The notes: generated by a model not told the origin, from the letters alone. A stretch of DNA of 64,000 nt from Bacteroidia bacterium (GCA_020635905.1 JACJYV010000011.1:62001-126000), one strand, 5' to 3'. Positions 1 to 9,138 are shown, counted from the stretch's first letter. Made by a program: numbers and translations.

Positions 1-784
1 CGTGGAGATCGTCGTCAGAAAGTGGCTCTGCGCCAGGGGCAATGTCATCCCAGTAGCTGACCAGCTTCCATTGACCCTGGTTGAATTCGAGTGCAGTGCA
101 GTTTTCGACCCAGTCCCCCGAATTCATGTAGATGATTTGCCCGCCTTTTTTGCCTTCCATGGTTTTGATTTCTGGCTTGTGAATGTGCCCGCAAACGGCC
201 AGTTCGTAGCCATGAAATTCGGCCATATCCACCACGGATTGTTCCCAGTCGCTCAGGTAATTGACCGCTTTTTTGACGCTGTCCTTTACCTTTTTGGAGA
301 GAGAAACGCGTCCGCGGCCCATTTTGGCATAAATCCAGTTGATGGCGCGATTTAGCAAAATGAGCAGGTCGTAGCCCTTGCCACCCAGTTTGGCCAGCCA
401 TTTGGCGGTCTTGATGCTGGTGTCAAACACGTCGCCGTGAAAAAACCAGGTCTTTTGGCCATTGATTTCCAGAATCACCTTGTTTACGATGCGGAAATTT
501 CCCATTTCAAATCCCACAAAACGCCGCAAAATCTCGTCGTGATTGCCAGTAATGTAATAAATGCGGGTGCCTTTGGAAATCATGCCCATGAGTTGTTTGA
601 CCACTTTCATGTGGGCCTTGGGCCAGTAGCTTTTGCTGAATTGCCAAACATCCACAATGTCGCCATTGAGGATAAGGGTTTGGGGATCAATGCTTTTGAG
701 GTAATGAACCAGTTCGCGGGCGTGACAACCGTAAGTTCCAAGGTGAACGTCTGAAATAACCGCAATTTCTACTTTTCTCTTCAT
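1..784 (-). CDS. UDP-2,3-diacylglucosamine diphosphatase-like metallophosphoesterase (3' end cut off)
   Basis: The minus strand reads open from an ATG at 784 to the window edge, giving 261 residues without a stop. The product shows the calcineurin-like phosphoesterase motif set in order: SDVHLG (about 11-16), NGDIVD (about 40-45), GNHDE (about 80-84), FFHGD, and CGHIHKP near the visible end. This order and spacing match the LpxH / YbbF-type UDP-2,3-diacylglucosamine hydrolases, which remove UMP in lipid A synthesis at the cytoplasmic face of the inner membrane. The family has relatives with unknown substrates, so the substrate is inferred. No signal peptide is seen. The upstream 247 bases (785-1031) separate it from a divergently transcribed carboxypeptidase, and I see no clear promoter box there. 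The C-terminus is missing only because the window ends. Confidence 0.88.
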   Translation of the reverse strand, partial: MKRKVEIAVISDVHLGTYGCHARELVHYLKSIDPQTLILNGDIVDVWQFSKSYWPKAHMKVVKQLMGMISKGTRIYYITGNHDEILRRFVGFEMGNFRIVNKVILEINGQKTWFFHGDVFDTSIKTAKWLAKLGGKGYDLLILLNRAINWIYAKMGRGRVSLSKKVKDSVKKAVNYLSDWEQSVVDMAEFHGYELAVCGHIHKPEIKTMEGKKGGQIIYMNSGDWVENCTALEFNQGQWKLVSYWDDIAPGAEPLSDDDLH

Positions 785-1031
785 AAGGTTTGGATCAAAT
801 TCCGCGCAAAAGAAAGGAGGTTTTGGCAAATAGTTTTTCCACCATTTGGGTTTGAATTCTCCATTTTTGCACGATTGAGGACGATTTAAGGTTAATTTCA
901 GGCTGGGGCCATTCACCTGTAATGAACGCCAAAGAACAGGTCTGATTTATTAACCAAAAAATCATCTGTTTTCTTCCAAACGGGGCTCCTTTCAGGTTTC
1001 ATTTCCGCCCTGAATTTTATTTCTTTGATCT

Positions 1032-2126
1032 ATGCAAGCGTTTTTCCTTCGGCTGTTACTGATTTTTTCACTTTTTTACTGCTTCTCCATGGGAAAATCT
1101 GACGCCAAACCCCATCTCCCTAACTGGCCGCGCGGCTATCACCGTCCGGAAAAGGTTTTTGCCTACCTGCAAAAATGGGCTGCTGAGTATCCCGGGCTTG
1201 TGCAGCTGGATACACTCGCCACCACCCATGAAAACCGTCCCGTTTACGCAGTAAGGGTCAGTGACCATTGCACGGACAGCGATCTTTCCAAGCCAGAGGT
1301 TTTGTATGTGGGTGCGACGCATGGTTGTGAGCCACTTTCCGTGGAAGTTTCGCTGCGTTTGATTGCCTTCCTGCTGAGCCATGCCTCGGACCCTCAGGTG
1401 CGGGATTTGTTGCAAACCCGCTCTTTGTGGTTCGTTCCGGTCTTCAATCCCGACGGCTTACATCAGTATTATCAGGGAAATTTTATCTGGAAAGCCAATC
1501 GTAAACGAAATAAAGGGCATCGTTTTAAGTTCAGACACGGGGTGGATCTGAACCGTAATTTTGGGTATGAATGGGGTTGCGATGAGGAAGGTTCGCGTTC
1601 TACGCCGGGCTGGTTTGGATTTGGTTCTTACCGGGGTCCTGCCCCGTTTTCTGAACCCGAATCTCAGGGAATGCGGGATTTTGTGAGCAAGCGCAGGTTT
1701 TCAGTTTCGTTTTCCTTTCACAGTTTTGGGGAGAAATATCTCTATCCATACAATTACGGGGCTGACCCGGCTGATCTGGCCTGGTATCAGGCGTTTACGG
1801 GGCATTTGGGTAAAAAGAATGGCTATTCGGCTGGAAATCCTGTTTCTGGGGAGATTTATAAGTCCAATGGTGACATGGACGACTGGCTGTATGGAGATCA
1901 TTCTGGGGGAAAAGGCAAGACCCTGGCCATGACGGTTGAGATTGGAAAACTTTATTTATTGCCCTGGGGAAATCCTGAGAAGCAATTCAAAAAGAATGTT
2001 TATGGCAGCCTCCTTCTGGCTTTGATTGCGGGTGAACCCGCGCTGGTGCTGGATTCAGGGCACCTGAAAGTAATGGGAGAAAAGGTGGAAGCCATGCTGA
2101 AAGGGAAGCTTGGCGCTGAGGATTGA
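1032..2126 (+). CDS. M14-family zinc carboxypeptidase, secreted
   Basis: A 364-residue protein with a hydrophobic N-terminal segment (residues 3-20) consistent with a signal peptide. It has the M14 zinc and catalytic residues: HGCEP (His97 and Glu100, the HxxE zinc motif), VDLNRNFGYEW (substrate-binding Asn/Arg, 171-181), SFHSFGE (His230, third zinc ligand) and TVEIGK (Glu303, catalytic base). The family removes C-terminal amino acids from peptides or cleaves peptide cross-links. The active site looks intact, so it is probably a working periplasmic or secreted peptidase. The protein is shorter than T9SS-exported M14 enzymes and has no C-terminal sorting domain, so periplasmic location is the simpler reading. 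Substrate unknown. Confidence 0.88.
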   Translation: MQAFFLRLLLIFSLFYCFSMGKSDAKPHLPNWPRGYHRPEKVFAYLQKWAAEYPGLVQLDTLATTHENRPVYAVRVSDHCTDSDLSKPEVLYVGATHGCEPLSVEVSLRLIAFLLSHASDPQVRDLLQTRSLWFVPVFNPDGLHQYYQGNFIWKANRKRNKGHRFKFRHGVDLNRNFGYEWGCDEEGSRSTPGWFGFGSYRGPAPFSEPESQGMRDFVSKRRFSVSFSFHSFGEKYLYPYNYGADPADLAWYQAFTGHLGKKNGYSAGNPVSGEIYKSNGDMDDWLYGDHSGGKGKTLAMTVEIGKLYLLPWGNPEKQFKKNVYGSLLLALIAGEPALVLDSGHLKVMGEKVEAMLKGKLGAED

Positions 2127-2191
2127 GTGGGTGGAAGTATTTGGGGAAATTCTGCTAATTTTGGGTTGAGATCAGACAAAATGACAACTCC

Positions 2192-2488
2192 ATGAATGCG
2201 AAGAAAATGATTGCCATCATGCTGGGAGCCATGGTGCTGGGTTACATTGCCTGGTATTTTTGGGTTTACGTTCCCATGGAGGAGCAAAAAGCACAGCGCC
2301 TGGAAGAGAAGCGGCAGAAAGAAATGTTGCAGGGCCCCTTTTCGGAAGATGCTGAACGTGAGGCCCGTAAGGATTTGAAAGGCAAAATCCAGGCCGTGGA
2401 TGCTGCTGCCGACAGCCTGCAAGGGCTGCTGGATTCATTCAGTCGCAAGCACCCCAAAGCTGATTCATTGATGAAATTGATGGAATAG
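2192..2488 (+). CDS. Small single-pass membrane protein with coiled-coil tail
   Basis: A 98-residue protein. After a short basic start it has one hydrophobic segment (about residues 7-28) ending in aromatic residues, followed by a highly charged region rich in Glu, Lys, Arg and Gln (about 30-62) that looks like a coiled coil, and a polar tail. No family recognised. It lies 65 bases downstream of the carboxypeptidase on the same strand, so cotranscription is possible. The sequence TAATTTTG (2156-2163) resembles a Bacteroidota -7 box, but I could not find a matching -33 element. Reading is supported by a sensible membrane topology and normal codon use. Function unknown. Confidence 0.6.
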   Translation: MNAKKMIAIMLGAMVLGYIAWYFWVYVPMEEQKAQRLEEKRQKEMLQGPFSEDAEREARKDLKGKIQAVDAAADSLQGLLDSFSRKHPKADSLMKLME

Positions 2489-2587
2489 GCGGGAAAGGTA
2501 AATTAAAATGAACAAAAGTTTCCGTAAAATGTAAATAAAGTTTGGGAATGTTTACGGAATCCGGAAATAAAATAGTAACTTAGACGT

Positions 2588-3049
2588 ATGAAAATAGTGG
2601 AAACTTCAACGGGGATAAAACACTCGGTGGAAGTGTTACCTGTTGAAAGTGAGGATTTTCGTTCCATAAAGAAGGAAAGGTACTTCTTCAATTGGAAGGA
2701 GGAGCGGTTATTTGAAATTCGTAAACTGTGCCTGGCTGGTTCGAATGATATTTTGGGGTTGATTTCGTTTGAAGTAATTCCCAGAGAATGGCGAATTCAT
2801 ATTCGTTTGCTGACTGTTTCGAAGGAAAATATGGGTAAGGACAAACGTTACGAAAAAATTGCCGGGAATCTGCTCGCGCATGTGGCCAGAATTGCGGTCA
2901 GGGAGTACGGGGAAATGGCTTGTATATCGCTCAAACCCAAAACCCTGATTGCCTCGCATTATATGAAGAAATACGGGATGAGGGTGACGGGAGTGACTTT
3001 AAGCCTGGAAGTGCCAGAGATATTGGAATTGATCAGAACCTATGAATGA
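2588..3049 (+). CDS. GNAT-like acetyltransferase-fold protein, first gene of a GNAT-HTH pair
   Basis: A 153-residue cytosolic protein without signal or membrane segments. The middle part (about 55-130) reads like a GNAT fold: a strand ending IHIRLLTVSKEN (about 70-81), a basic loop GKDKRYEKI where acetyl-CoA would bind (about 83-91), a long helix LLAHVARIAVREYGE, a strand ACISLKP, and a helix with HYMKKYGM near the end, as in the N-acetyltransferase family. The classical Q/RxxGxG/A signature is not conserved, so activity is unproven. It is followed 118 bases downstream by a same-strand helix-turn-helix gene. I recall similar two-gene pairs in other Bacteroidota, but could not verify this. Toxin-antitoxin function is a hypothesis only. 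Confidence 0.6.
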   Translation: MKIVETSTGIKHSVEVLPVESEDFRSIKKERYFFNWKEERLFEIRKLCLAGSNDILGLISFEVIPREWRIHIRLLTVSKENMGKDKRYEKIAGNLLAHVARIAVREYGEMACISLKPKTLIASHYMKKYGMRVTGVTLSLEVPEILELIRTYE

Positions 3050-3167
3050 GGCCTGAGGAGGGCCGGGGCCATTCCTGGTTTGCCAACCTCAGTTTACCTC
3101 AGGAAAAAAAGAAATTGAGGAGATAGAGTGAGGGTGGAAAATTGAAAATGTATTTGAATTAGATTGT

Positions 3168-3749
3168 ATGAATATGAGCCAAAAGAATAAAATAAACGAT
3201 CTGGACCCTGAATTTGGAGTGGATTCGAGGTATAATTCCGCCAAAGAGCGGGATTCTGATGCGGTTGCGCTCATGGAGGCCAGGTTGGAAAGAATCCGCA
3301 ATCTGTCCAGAGATGAGATAATCAGGGCCAGGCTCATGCAATTGAAGCTGAAAATGGAGCAATACCTCAGAAACCCCTTTTATGACGGGCGCAATCATTT
3401 TTCAGAATTCCTGGAAGCATACATTGATACAATCTACCCAAAGCGAAGTGCCTTCGCCCGTGACATTGATATTACGCCCGTTGCCCTGAGTCAGGTGATC
3501 AACAACCACCGCGACCCCAAAGACGAGTTTATGCTCAAGCTGATGGTGCACTCAGAAAAGGTATTTCAGAAAGTGTGCAATTTTCAAAAGCGAATCTGGT
3601 ATGAGGTGTATTTTCATGACAAAATCTCCCATACCATGTCAAGGCAGGAGGAATGGGGGCCTGAAATTGAGCAGCACGTCATGGTCAGCGAGCCGTTTGT
3701 GGAATATCAAACCAGAGATCCCCGCGAAAATGATTCAGAAATTGAGTAA
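3168..3749 (+). CDS. Helix-turn-helix DNA-binding protein, second gene of the GNAT-HTH pair
   Basis: A 193-residue soluble protein; the in-frame ATG at 3174 is an equally possible start. The first 60 residues are charged and probably flexible. A helical region follows, then an XRE-like helix-turn-helix at about residues 93-117 (SAFARDIDITPVALSQVIN), where the ITPVALSQVIN stretch fits the turn and recognition helix. The remainder is helical, rich in aromatic and charged residues, and ends in an acidic tail. It probably binds DNA as a regulator or antitoxin-like partner of the preceding GNAT-like gene. The 118-base gap contains no terminator. No promoter motif is clear between the two genes. 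Confidence 0.62.
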   Translation: MNMSQKNKINDLDPEFGVDSRYNSAKERDSDAVALMEARLERIRNLSRDEIIRARLMQLKLKMEQYLRNPFYDGRNHFSEFLEAYIDTIYPKRSAFARDIDITPVALSQVINNHRDPKDEFMLKLMVHSEKVFQKVCNFQKRIWYEVYFHDKISHTMSRQEEWGPEIEQHVMVSEPFVEYQTRDPRENDSEIE

Positions 3750-3854
3750 TGCCATAATTTGTGACTGAGTTTTCGTCAGAAATTTCAATCATTGTTGACA
3801 ATTTAGGGAGCCCGGATACCCGTTAACCGCCAGTTTCTTTTAATATGAACTAAA

Positions 3855-3886
3855 TTTGATGTAGAATGCATTTCTCTCTAAATTTG
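3855..3886 (+). promoter_or_regulatory. Bacteroidota-type promoter for the envelope-folding operon
   Basis: TTTG at 3855-3858 and TAAATTTG at 3879-3886 are separated by 20 bases, an excellent fit to the Bacteroidota primary sigma pattern TTTG-N(19-21)-TAnnTTTG. The expected start of transcription is near 3890. This leaves about 25 bases of leader before the ATG at 3916 but only about 10 before the ATG at 3901, which favours the 3916 start for the following gene. Confidence 0.7.
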
Positions 3887-3915
3887 CGCGGTTAAATAGT
3901 ATGCTTATTATGATC

Positions 3916-5931
3916 ATGAGAAAAGTCACACTTGTTTTTGCTTTGATTCTCCTTTCAATTGGGTTTTACAGCTGTCGCACTGGAAAAAGCGCACAGTCTT
4001 CCAAAGGCAATTCGCCTGCCCTGCTGACCTTCGACAATGGGGAAAAAGTTGATAAAAGTGAATTCGAGCGGGTTTACAAGAAAAACAACCCCGACTGGCA
4101 GGACGATGTGAAGGGCGACGGCGCCCCAGTAAAGGAGTATTTGGGCCTTTACATCAATTTCAAAAGGAAGGTGATGGAAGCCGAGGCCCTTGGCCTCGAC
4201 GAAACAGATGCCTTCAAAAAAGAGTTTGAAGGCTATCGCAAACAGCTCGCCCAGCCTTACCTGGTCGAGAAAAAAGTTCAGGAAGGCCTGATTCATGAAG
4301 CCTACGATCGTTCCAAAGAATTTATCTCGGCCTCGCACATCCTGATCATGGCCTCTGAAGACGCAAAACCTGAGGATACCCTCAAAGCTTACAAAAAAAT
4401 TCTCGCCATCCGCGACTCCATCGTAAACCATGGCAAAGACTTCGCCACCATGGCGGCCCGCCATTCTCAGGATCCCTCTGCGAAGCAGAACAAAGGCTAT
4501 CTCGGCTATTTTTCTGCCTTTGACATGGTTTATCCTTTTGAAACTGGCGCCTATAATACCCCCAAAGGCAAAGTTTCACAGCCCGTGCGCACGGGTTATG
4601 GTTACCACCTGATCTATGTGAAAGACCGCGTGCCTTCCAATGGGAAAAAATCTGCCGCCCACATCATCATTCGCATTGGCCCCCAGTACAGCGCCAAGGA
4701 TACAGGAATGGCAGTTTCAAAAATCAATGAGATTTACCAGAAACTGCAAAACGGTGGTGACTTTGCCGAACTGGCTGGTCTTTACTCAGATGATCCCGTG
4801 ACTGCCAAAAGGGGAGGAGATCTTGGCAATGGCCGTCTGATTCCCGAAATGGAAGAATTGAAGATCAAACTGCGCAAAGGAGAATTTTCCCAGCCTTTCA
4901 ATACTGCATTTGGTTGGCACATCCTCAAAGTGACGGACGAGGAGCCCCTCAAATCCTTTGAGGAGTCTGAGCCCGCGCTGAAGTCCAGAATCTCCAAAGA
5001 TGCCCGTTCCTACCTGAGCCGCGATCGCCTCATTGAGCGGGTGAAAAAGGAAAATGACTGGAAATTTTACCAGGCAGCAGCAGATAAATTCAGCGACCAG
5101 ATCACCCAGGAAGACCTCAACAAGTACTCCAAAGGATTTTGGAGATACAGCGACAGCCTGCACAGCTCACTTTACCCTGAAGTGGTTTACACCCTGGGCA
5201 AAGGCGACAACGTGCAAAAAGGTACCCTCAAAGACTACATGGATTTTTATGTAAAATACCGCAAAGGATTTGAAGGCGCTACTGCCCGTCAGGTGACCGA
5301 CAAAATCATGGAGGAATTTGTTGAATCTGAAGTATTGCGCTTTGAGGAAAACCAATTGCCCAAAAAATATCCTGAATACCGCGATCTGGTCAAGGAATAC
5401 CGCGACGGAATCCTGCTTTTCACCCTGACTGAAGACAAAGTCTGGCGCAAAGCAGTGGAAGATACCACAGGATTGAAGCAGTACTATGCCGACCACAAGG
5501 ACAAATTTCAGGCTGGCAAACGGGTTGTGATTCACGAATATGTGGCTTCTGACCGCGACGCCCTGGTTTCTGTGGAGCAAATGATCAGCGAAGGAAAATC
5601 TGACGAGGAGATTGAGCACACTGTAAATGAGGAGTCTGCCCTGACCCTGAAAATACGCACCCTGACCTACGAGCAAGGCAAAAGCGAAATTGATGAAAAC
5701 GTTTTCAATTATCCCACAGCCTTCCAGACTGATATCATGAAGGACGGGGATAATTACCGCATCATGATCGTGAAGGAAGTGATTCCTGCGGGAATCAAAT
5801 CATTTGCTGATGCCAAATCTGAGGCCATCACCCAGTACCAGAACTACCTGGAATCAACCTGGCTGGCCGAACTGGAGAAAAAGTACCCGGTAAAAGTGGA
5901 CCAGAAGGTTTACGATTCCCTTTTCAAGTAA
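3916..5931 (+). CDS. Peptidyl-prolyl isomerase lipoprotein with two parvulin domains
   Basis: A 671-residue protein from the ATG at 3916; an in-frame ATG at 3901 would add five residues but crowds the promoter. The N-terminus is a lipoprotein signal ending in a lipobox, FYSC, so the mature protein starts at that cysteine. Two parvulin (PpiC/rotamase) domains follow: the first begins ASHILIMA and contains GYLGYFSAFDM and GYGYHLIYV, the second begins AAHIIIRIG and contains GGDLGNGRL and AFGWHILKV. A long helical C-terminal half follows. Parvulins speed cis-trans isomerisation of prolyl bonds and chaperone outer membrane proteins in the periplasm. The gene leads an operon with another SurA-like lipoprotein, SurA and MoxR, so a role in outer membrane protein folding is well supported by context. 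Confidence 0.85.
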   Translation: MRKVTLVFALILLSIGFYSCRTGKSAQSSKGNSPALLTFDNGEKVDKSEFERVYKKNNPDWQDDVKGDGAPVKEYLGLYINFKRKVMEAEALGLDETDAFKKEFEGYRKQLAQPYLVEKKVQEGLIHEAYDRSKEFISASHILIMASEDAKPEDTLKAYKKILAIRDSIVNHGKDFATMAARHSQDPSAKQNKGYLGYFSAFDMVYPFETGAYNTPKGKVSQPVRTGYGYHLIYVKDRVPSNGKKSAAHIIIRIGPQYSAKDTGMAVSKINEIYQKLQNGGDFAELAGLYSDDPVTAKRGGDLGNGRLIPEMEELKIKLRKGEFSQPFNTAFGWHILKVTDEEPLKSFEESEPALKSRISKDARSYLSRDRLIERVKKENDWKFYQAAADKFSDQITQEDLNKYSKGFWRYSDSLHSSLYPEVVYTLGKGDNVQKGTLKDYMDFYVKYRKGFEGATARQVTDKIMEEFVESEVLRFEENQLPKKYPEYRDLVKEYRDGILLFTLTEDKVWRKAVEDTTGLKQYYADHKDKFQAGKRVVIHEYVASDRDALVSVEQMISEGKSDEEIEHTVNEESALTLKIRTLTYEQGKSEIDENVFNYPTAFQTDIMKDGDNYRIMIVKEVIPAGIKSFADAKSEAITQYQNYLESTWLAELEKKYPVKVDQKVYDSLFK

Positions 5932-5938
5932 TAATGTT

Positions 5939-6811
5939 TTGAAAACCAGACCTGCCAAACCAATCTTTGCCCTTTTCGCCCTCTCAGTAATGGTACTGGG
6001 AGGGTGTAAAGGGTGGTTTTCCTCTGACGAAAACAATTCGCCAGTGGTTGCCAAATACAAAAATGAAACCCTCAACCTTGATCAGCTGAACCAGTATGTG
6101 CCCCAGGGCGTTTCTTCCCAGGATTCAATTCGGTATTCCAAATTTTACATAGACGAATGGATCAGGGAGAAGGCCATTGCTGATGTGGCCCTGCGTGAAA
6201 TTCCCAATCTGGAATCCACCATAGAATTTAAAGTTCAGGATTACCGCCGCAAACTCATTCTCAACGAATATACCGCGCACCTGATTCAGCAAAAACTGGA
6301 TACGGCCATTTCCCACCAGCGGGTGAGGGAGTACTATGAGACTGAAAAGAGTAATTTTATCAGTCAGGAAGATCTCTTTGCCTATTTTTATATTGTTGTG
6401 GGCGACAAAAGTACCCGCGGGGTGAGCGAAATGATGGAGTCTGATGTGCAGGAGGATTTGGATAATCTGGTGACCTGGGCCCGCGACAATTCCCTCGATT
6501 ACAAACTCGACAGCTCATTTGTGGTCAGCGCTGAAATTGATAATATCTCCAAAGGATATTTTGGGGACCTAAAAAAATCACGGAAAGGAAAATTAATTCG
6601 CTGGAACGGCGTTAAACAAGGGCAACAAAGGAAGTACTTTTTCAAACTCCTTGAAATTGTCAAGCAGGGCGAGCCCCTGCCTTTGTCCCTGGTTGAAAAC
6701 CGTATCAGATCAATTCTCCTGAATGAAAGAAAAATCACACTTATCGAAAGCACGGATGAGAAAATCCTCCAGGATGCCCGCCAGCGAAACTACATCCAGA
6801 TCAATTACTAA
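5939..6811 (+). CDS. SurA N-domain-like lipoprotein lacking a parvulin domain
   Basis: A 290-residue protein. The only start that preserves its signal sequence is TTG at 5939, seven bases after the previous stop; the first in-frame ATG falls inside the signal. The N-terminus is a lipoprotein signal with lipobox LGGC. The rest is helical and charged and resembles the N-terminal chaperone part of SurA/PrsA proteins, with motifs such as VAKYKNETL and a long helical hairpin, but I find no HI(L/V) or GGDLG parvulin motifs. It sits between two parvulin genes in one operon, and is probably a periplasmic chaperone-like partner. The exact function is not known. Confidence 0.72.
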   Translation: MKTRPAKPIFALFALSVMVLGGCKGWFSSDENNSPVVAKYKNETLNLDQLNQYVPQGVSSQDSIRYSKFYIDEWIREKAIADVALREIPNLESTIEFKVQDYRRKLILNEYTAHLIQQKLDTAISHQRVREYYETEKSNFISQEDLFAYFYIVVGDKSTRGVSEMMESDVQEDLDNLVTWARDNSLDYKLDSSFVVSAEIDNISKGYFGDLKKSRKGKLIRWNGVKQGQQRKYFFKLLEIVKQGEPLPLSLVENRIRSILLNERKITLIESTDEKILQDARQRNYIQINY

Positions 6812-6815
6812 GCCT

Positions 6816-8162
6816 ATGAAAAGGTGCCTGCTGGCCTTTGTTTTGTTGCTTTCAGCTTTCATTAGCCAAACCCAGGCCCAGGTCATTGACCGGGTGATCG
6901 GGGTGGTGGGCGAAGATGTGATTCTCAAATCTGACATTGAAAACCGTTACGCCTATTACATGGCCAACGGACAGGAGGACGATGGTACCCTGCGTTGCTC
7001 CATTCTGGAAAACCTGATTGTGGAAAAGCTTCTCTCCAACAAAGCACGTCAGGACAGCCTTCCTGTGAGTGAGGAGCAGGTGGCAAATGAGGCCAAAAAG
7101 CGTATCGCCCAGTTTCTGCAACAAATGCCAAAGGAGGAACTGGAGAAAATTTACGGAAAACCCATTTCCCAGATCGAGGACGACCTGAAACCAGATATTG
7201 AGAATCAGTTGCTCATGGAAGCCATGCGCAATAAGGTTTTGGAGAATGTTTCCGTGACTCCCCGCGAAGTGAAGGAGTTTTTCAAATCCATTCCCGAAGA
7301 CAGCATCCCTTATTTGCCCGCGGAAGTGGAATTGTATCACATTGTGATTACTCCTCCCTGGTCAGAGGAATCCAAAACCAGGGCCAAACAGGAATTGGAA
7401 GAGATTCGGGCCATGATTCTCAAAGGGGATATCAGTTTTGCGGATGCAGCCAAAAAGTATTCTCAGGGTCCTTCTGCTCCCAATGGAGGTTCGTTGGGCG
7501 AATTTGGACGGACCACCATGGTGGCTGAGTTCAACGACGTGATCTTCAACATGAAAGAAGGAGAAGTGAGCGAAGTGTTTGAAAGTCCTTTTGGGATGCA
7601 CATAGCCAAGCTTCACAAGCGTCTGGGCGAGCGCGTACGCGCGAGCCACATTCTGCGCATTCCCCAGCGTACCCTCAATGAAGACGAACTGGCCAAAGCT
7701 CAGCTGGCCAGGATCAGAGCCAAAATCCTGGCAGATTCCATTTCATTCCAGAAGGCCGCCATCAAATATTCTATGGATCAGGCCACCAAAGATTGCGGAG
7801 GGTGTATCAAAAACCCCAATTCAGGCGAATTATTCATTCCCCTCGACATGCTTGACGCAGATCTTTTCTTTAAGGTGGATAATATGAAGGTTGGGGAAAT
7901 CACTGAGCCAGAGCAATTATTTCAGCCCGGATCCACAGAAAAGCTGTTTCATATCCTGTATCTGAAGAGCAAAATTCCACCCCATAAGGCCAATCTGAAG
8001 GACGATTACCAAAAATTGTCGGCCGCCGCCCTGCAGTCAAAACAGGCAGAAAAACTTGAAGAATGGTTCAAATCTGCCCGCAAAAATATTTACCTTGAAA
8101 TCCTCGACGAAAACTGTCAGGAAGCACTAAAGAAATTTTCTTCCAATGGGAAACAACAATAA
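6816..8162 (+). CDS. surA: SurA-type periplasmic chaperone / peptidyl-prolyl isomerase
   Basis: A 448-residue protein starting at the ATG at 6816, four bases after the preceding stop; a longer frame from 6723 overlaps the previous gene and lacks a signal at its start. Residues 1-21 form a signal peptide ending QTQAQ. Next comes a SurA_N-like region starting VIDRVIGVVGEDVILKSDI (typical of SurA), then two parvulin domains: VELYHIVI... with GGSLGEFGR and FGMHIAKLH, and RASHILRIP... with a degenerate second domain where CGGCI replaces the usual GGDLG. SurA delivers outer membrane proteins to the BAM complex. The start of the next gene overlaps its end by 17 bases. Confidence 0.86.
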   Translation: MKRCLLAFVLLLSAFISQTQAQVIDRVIGVVGEDVILKSDIENRYAYYMANGQEDDGTLRCSILENLIVEKLLSNKARQDSLPVSEEQVANEAKKRIAQFLQQMPKEELEKIYGKPISQIEDDLKPDIENQLLMEAMRNKVLENVSVTPREVKEFFKSIPEDSIPYLPAEVELYHIVITPPWSEESKTRAKQELEEIRAMILKGDISFADAAKKYSQGPSAPNGGSLGEFGRTTMVAEFNDVIFNMKEGEVSEVFESPFGMHIAKLHKRLGERVRASHILRIPQRTLNEDELAKAQLARIRAKILADSISFQKAAIKYSMDQATKDCGGCIKNPNSGELFIPLDMLDADLFFKVDNMKVGEITEPEQLFQPGSTEKLFHILYLKSKIPPHKANLKDDYQKLSAAALQSKQAEKLEEWFKSARKNIYLEILDENCQEALKKFSSNGKQQ

Positions 8163-9138
8163 AGACGCCGTTGAAGCGGCAAAATCACTTTCCAAAATCT
8201 ACGCCGACCTCAAAAAGGAAATAGGCAAGGTCATCATCGGCCAGGACGAAGTCATCGAAAAGCTGATCATTGCCCTTTTTTGCAAAGGGCACTCTTTGCT
8301 GGTTGGGGTGCCGGGATTGGCCAAAACCCTGCTGATCAGCACGATCGCCGATATCCTGGACCTGAGTTTCAGCCGCATTCAGTTTACTCCTGATCTCATG
8401 CCGGGCGACATTCTGGGTTCAGAGATTCTGGAAATTGATGAGGAAACGGGTAAAAAGCACTTTAAATTCATCAAAGGGCCCGTTTTTGCCAACATTATCC
8501 TGGCTGACGAGATCAACCGTACCCCGCCTAAAACCCAGGCCGCCCTCCTGGAAGCCATGCAGGAAAAGAAAATCACGGTGGCTGGAAATACCTTTGTGCT
8601 GGATCCTCCTTTCTTCGTTTTGGCTACTCAAAACCCGATCGAACAGGAAGGAACTTATCCGCTGCCTGAAGCCCAGTTGGACCGTTTTATGTTCAATATT
8701 CAGGTGGATTATCCTACCGTGGCCGAAGAAATGGAAATCGTGCGCCGCACCACCACCAATGAAAAACCTGTGCTGAGCACAGTCATTTCCCGCGAGCAAA
8801 TCATGGAGTACCAGGCCATTGTGCGTGAAGTGCCCGTGACCGATAATGTGATATCCTACGCCGTCAATCTGGTCAACAAAACCCGTATCAATACCCCTGC
8901 AGCCCCTGAATGGGTGAAGGAACTGATCACCTGGGGTGCAGGTCCGCGTGCCTCCCAATACCTGATTCTGGGTGCCAAAGCCCATGCCCTGCTCAAAGGG
9001 AAATTCAGCCCTGATATTGAGGATGTGCGGGCTATTGCCGTATCTGTATTGCGTCACCGTATTGTACCCAGCTTTACCGCGGAAGCAGAAGGAATCACTT
9101 CTGCCAATATCATTGAGCGCCTGATGAAAGAGAATTAA
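8146..9138 (+). CDS. MoxR-family AAA+ ATPase
   Basis: A 330-residue soluble AAA+ protein. It shows Walker A GVPGLAKT (54-61), Walker B IILADE (117-122), sensor 1 ATQNP (160-164), and the arginine-containing LDRFMF region (178-183) typical of MoxR. MoxR ATPases act as chaperones that mature partner proteins, often von Willebrand factor A domain proteins, and frequently sit upstream of DUF58 and VWA genes. Here no VWA or DUF58 gene follows; the next gene is nadB after 118 bases. The reading frame overlaps the end of surA by 17 bases, which suggests translational coupling and membership of the folding operon. Confidence 0.9.
   Translation: MGNNNKDAVEAAKSLSKIYADLKKEIGKVIIGQDEVIEKLIIALFCKGHSLLVGVPGLAKTLLISTIADILDLSFSRIQFTPDLMPGDILGSEILEIDEETGKKHFKFIKGPVFANIILADEINRTPPKTQAALLEAMQEKKITVAGNTFVLDPPFFVLATQNPIEQEGTYPLPEAQLDRFMFNIQVDYPTVAEEMEIVRRTTTNEKPVLSTVISREQIMEYQAIVREVPVTDNVISYAVNLVNKTRINTPAAPEWVKELITWGAGPRASQYLILGAKAHALLKGKFSPDIEDVRAIAVSVLRHRIVPSFTAEAEGITSANIIERLMKEN

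Noticed and set aside
3901..3916. Upstream ATG for the parvulin lipoprotein
   Set aside because: It would leave only about ten bases after the predicted transcription start, while the ATG at 3916 keeps the same signal sequence with a normal leader.
6723..6815. Upstream start for surA inside the previous gene
   Set aside because: The added 31 residues overlap the preceding gene and hide the signal peptide.
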